Below, piece after piece: positions 16,626 to 17,542 of a stretch of 17,542 nucleotides of DNA. Under the pieces are notes generated by a model. It did no database searches, was not told where the DNA came from, and was given only the letters and a program-made list of their open reading frames with translations. Position 1 is the first letter of the stretch, and each line of letters begins with the position of its first letter. Source of the stretch: Phycisphaerae bacterium (GTDB taxonomy: Bacteria > Planctomycetota > Phycisphaerae > Phycisphaerales > Phycisphaeraceae); NCBI GenBank assembly GCA_002688155.1, contig NZCH01000086.1, positions 1 to 17,542 of the forward strand, in the 5' to 3' direction. The translations under genes and the position numbers were made by a program.

Positions 16626-17192
16626 ACTGGGGGACGTCGTTGATCGGTGCCCAACGCGATCACGCAGATCAACGGGTCAAAATCCGTGACCGGTGTTTTC
16701 CAGGGTGATCCCGGGTACGGACGGCATGTACGGCCGTCACAGCCGGTTACAAAGATGGTGCACAGTGAATGGCTAAGGCGGCGTAGCTTGTCAAAGCGAT
16801 CACCAGAGGCCGTTGTCCGATAAAGGACATTTCGAATTTACGCTGGCCGGCGGGAACCTGAGCCGTCGAACAAAGAAGCGGTTCAACATGGGAAACCAGG
16901 GCTTCGCCGAGCCAGTACAGGGTAAGACACAGTGATTGGAGGCATCAAGTCAACCCGTCATCGTCGGCGCGCCCGGTCGTGATAAATGCGGTTTCGGAAT
17001 CGAAATTTGACCCGGTAACTCGTGGCATGGGGCCAATCATAATGTGCGGCACCCAGCCGCAAAGTGTGTTCGCCCTGCCCGGGTAAGTGGCGCATCACCG
17101 CTTCAAGCAGGTTAACGAATTCTAAGGATTGTCTCTAACGAGGCATCCGATCGCTGATGCGAAGCGGCGGCCGACAGGTCGCCGCTTTTTTT
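16626..17192 (+). ncRNA. Candidate long structured noncoding RNA, about 570 bases
   Basis: The stretch has a promoter at one end, a strong intrinsic terminator at the other, and no convincing reading frame of useful length on either strand. It contains many short perfect helices: 16638-16645 with 16667-16674; 16686-16693 with 16743-16750 (one G-U), enclosing 16720-16725 with 16733-16738; 16779-16785 with 16839-16845 (one G-U), enclosing GCTT/AAGC (16786-16797) and TGTCC/GGACA (16814-16829); GAGCCG/CGGTTC at 16860-16884; GGCT/AGCC at 16900-16913; GTCAA/TTGAC at 16949-17011, enclosing TTTCG/CGAAA (16992-17005); TGCGGC/GCCGCA at 17045-17061; AAGTGG/CCGCTT at 17085-17103; and GCATC/GATGC at 17143-17160. 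I checked by eye for hallmarks of RNase P, tmRNA, SRP and group I/II intron RNA and did not find them. Role unknown; a cis-regulatory leader is unlikely because the terminator closes it. Confidence 0.5.
17162..17192 (+). terminator. Strong intrinsic terminator of the noncoding transcript
   Basis: AAGCGGCGGCC at 17162-17172 pairs with GGTCGCCGCTT at 17177-17187 (one G-U), an 11-base stem with loop GACA. It runs into seven T at 17186-17192, a textbook Rho-independent terminator for plus-strand transcription. No protein gene ends nearby on this strand; the nearest plus-strand gene ended at 15474, which supports a noncoding transcript. Confidence 0.85.
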
Positions 17193-17201
17193 GCGCGCCG
17201 T

Positions 17202-17221
17202 AAAAAGCCGCTCGCGGCTTT
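17202..17221 (-). terminator. Intrinsic terminator for the CDGSH gene
   Basis: Read on the minus strand, AAAGCCG, loop CGAG and CGGCTTT form a seven-base stem (plus bases 17204-17221), and transcription then meets a short run of five T (plus 17206-17202). It lies about 100 bases beyond the CDGSH stop and nine bases from the plus-strand terminator, so two converging transcripts end back to back. Confidence 0.55.
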
Positions 17222-17230
17222 GCACTGCGG

Positions 17231-17284
17231 CCCTGCCCCGATATTGCGGTCCCCCCCCCTCCGATAACACCACAACACCCCCCC
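17231..17284 (-). repeat. G-rich tracts in the 3' untranslated region of the CDGSH gene
   Basis: The plus strand has C-runs of 3 (17231-17233), 4 (17236-17239), 9 (17251-17259) and 7 (17278-17284). The minus-strand transcript therefore carries four G-runs between stop codon and terminator, enough for a G-quadruplex. The long homopolymer runs are also prone to replication slippage and sequencing error. Confidence 0.6.
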
Positions 17285-17318
17285 TAACTCACAAACGCCC
17301 ATAATCGTAGCCGCCGCA

Positions 17319-17492
17319 TCACACGTCGTCCTTCTCTTCGACCACGTCCTGGCACGCCTTGTCATACACGTAGAGTTTGCCTTCCTGTTCGTTCTTGCGC
17401 GCTTTTGAGTGCGAACCGTCGCACATCGGCATGTCCTGGCTCAGGCCGCACTGGCACACCCAGACGCTCTTGTCCGAAGGTTTGATCTCCAC
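17319..17492 (-). CDS. Small CDGSH iron-sulfur domain protein
   Basis: CDGSH proteins bind a redox-active 2Fe-2S cluster through three cysteines and one histidine; bacterial members are thought to act in iron or redox handling. Here CQCGLSQDMPMCDGSH holds Cys13, Cys15, Cys24 and His28, the full ligand set with family spacing. The ending GKLYVYDK is also typical of short bacterial members. The product is 57 residues if translation starts at the GTG at 17492, and usual members are about 65-80. The frame continues upstream with family-like residues (TLTHEATQP) but meets TGA at 17520-17522, so the start is uncertain. Possibilities are the GTG, a nonsense mutation, or an indel linking to ATG 17535. 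The TGA stop at 17319-17321 is followed by a G-rich stretch and a terminator. Confidence 0.85.
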   Translation of the reverse strand: MEIKPSDKSVWVCQCGLSQDMPMCDGSHSKARKNEQEGKLYVYDKACQDVVEEKDDV

Positions 17493-17542
17493 GGGCTGCG
17501 TTGCTTCGTGAGTAAGTGTTCACGCCCTCACGCATCGATGAG

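Noticed and set aside
16618..16689. 23-codon frame starting at ATG 16618 in the noncoding region
   Set aside because: The ATG overlaps the predicted -10 element and lies upstream of the predicted start, has no ribosome binding site, and the peptide shows no features.
16860..16884. GAGCCG...CGGTTC resembling the base of group II intron domain V
   Set aside because: The distal stem and tetraloop of domain V are missing, no maturase or domain VI is seen, and the element is nine bases too short.

Overview
The window looks like chromosomal DNA of a high-GC planctomycete. The evidence is a tight four-gene cluster of families that are abundant in Planctomycetota: a Tat-exported DUF1501 protein, a protein with two PPC-type domains, a DUF1549/DUF1553 protein with haem-binding-like motifs, and a cytochrome (PSCyt1)-WD40-coiled-coil protein. 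I recognise no tRNA, rRNA, insertion sequence, phage gene or CRISPR array.

Layout. (1) 1-4071: the last codons of an unidentified gene, then an ABC exporter pair, a LolD/MacB/YbbA-type ATPase overlapping a 1107-residue FtsX-type permease. (2) 4072-4483: a gap with a plausible promoter and possible leader structure. (3) 4484-13940: the four-gene cluster, all on the plus strand with gaps of 13, 4 and 5 bases, so almost certainly one operon. All four products carry export signals and probably work together outside the cytoplasm, perhaps on the cell surface or in an electron-transfer or degradative complex; their exact role is unknown. (4) 13941-14415: a gap with a near-perfect 21-base palindrome and what may be a frameshifted remnant on the minus strand. 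(5) 14416-15474: a Gfo/Idh/MocA oxidoreductase. (6) 15640-16407, minus strand: an Sfp-type 4'-phosphopantetheinyl transferase, convergent with the oxidoreductase. (7) 16408-17192: no convincing gene. It holds a sigma70-like promoter, about 570 bases rich in short perfect hairpins, and a strong intrinsic terminator. This is the best candidate in the window for an undescribed element, a long structured noncoding RNA. (8) 17319-17492, minus strand: a small CDGSH iron-sulfur protein that reads toward the RNA. Its own terminator and a G-rich 3' untranslated stretch lie in between.

The protein calls rest on motifs read by eye. Promoters, leader structure, the remnant and the noncoding RNA are inferences from local sequence and have no homology support here.
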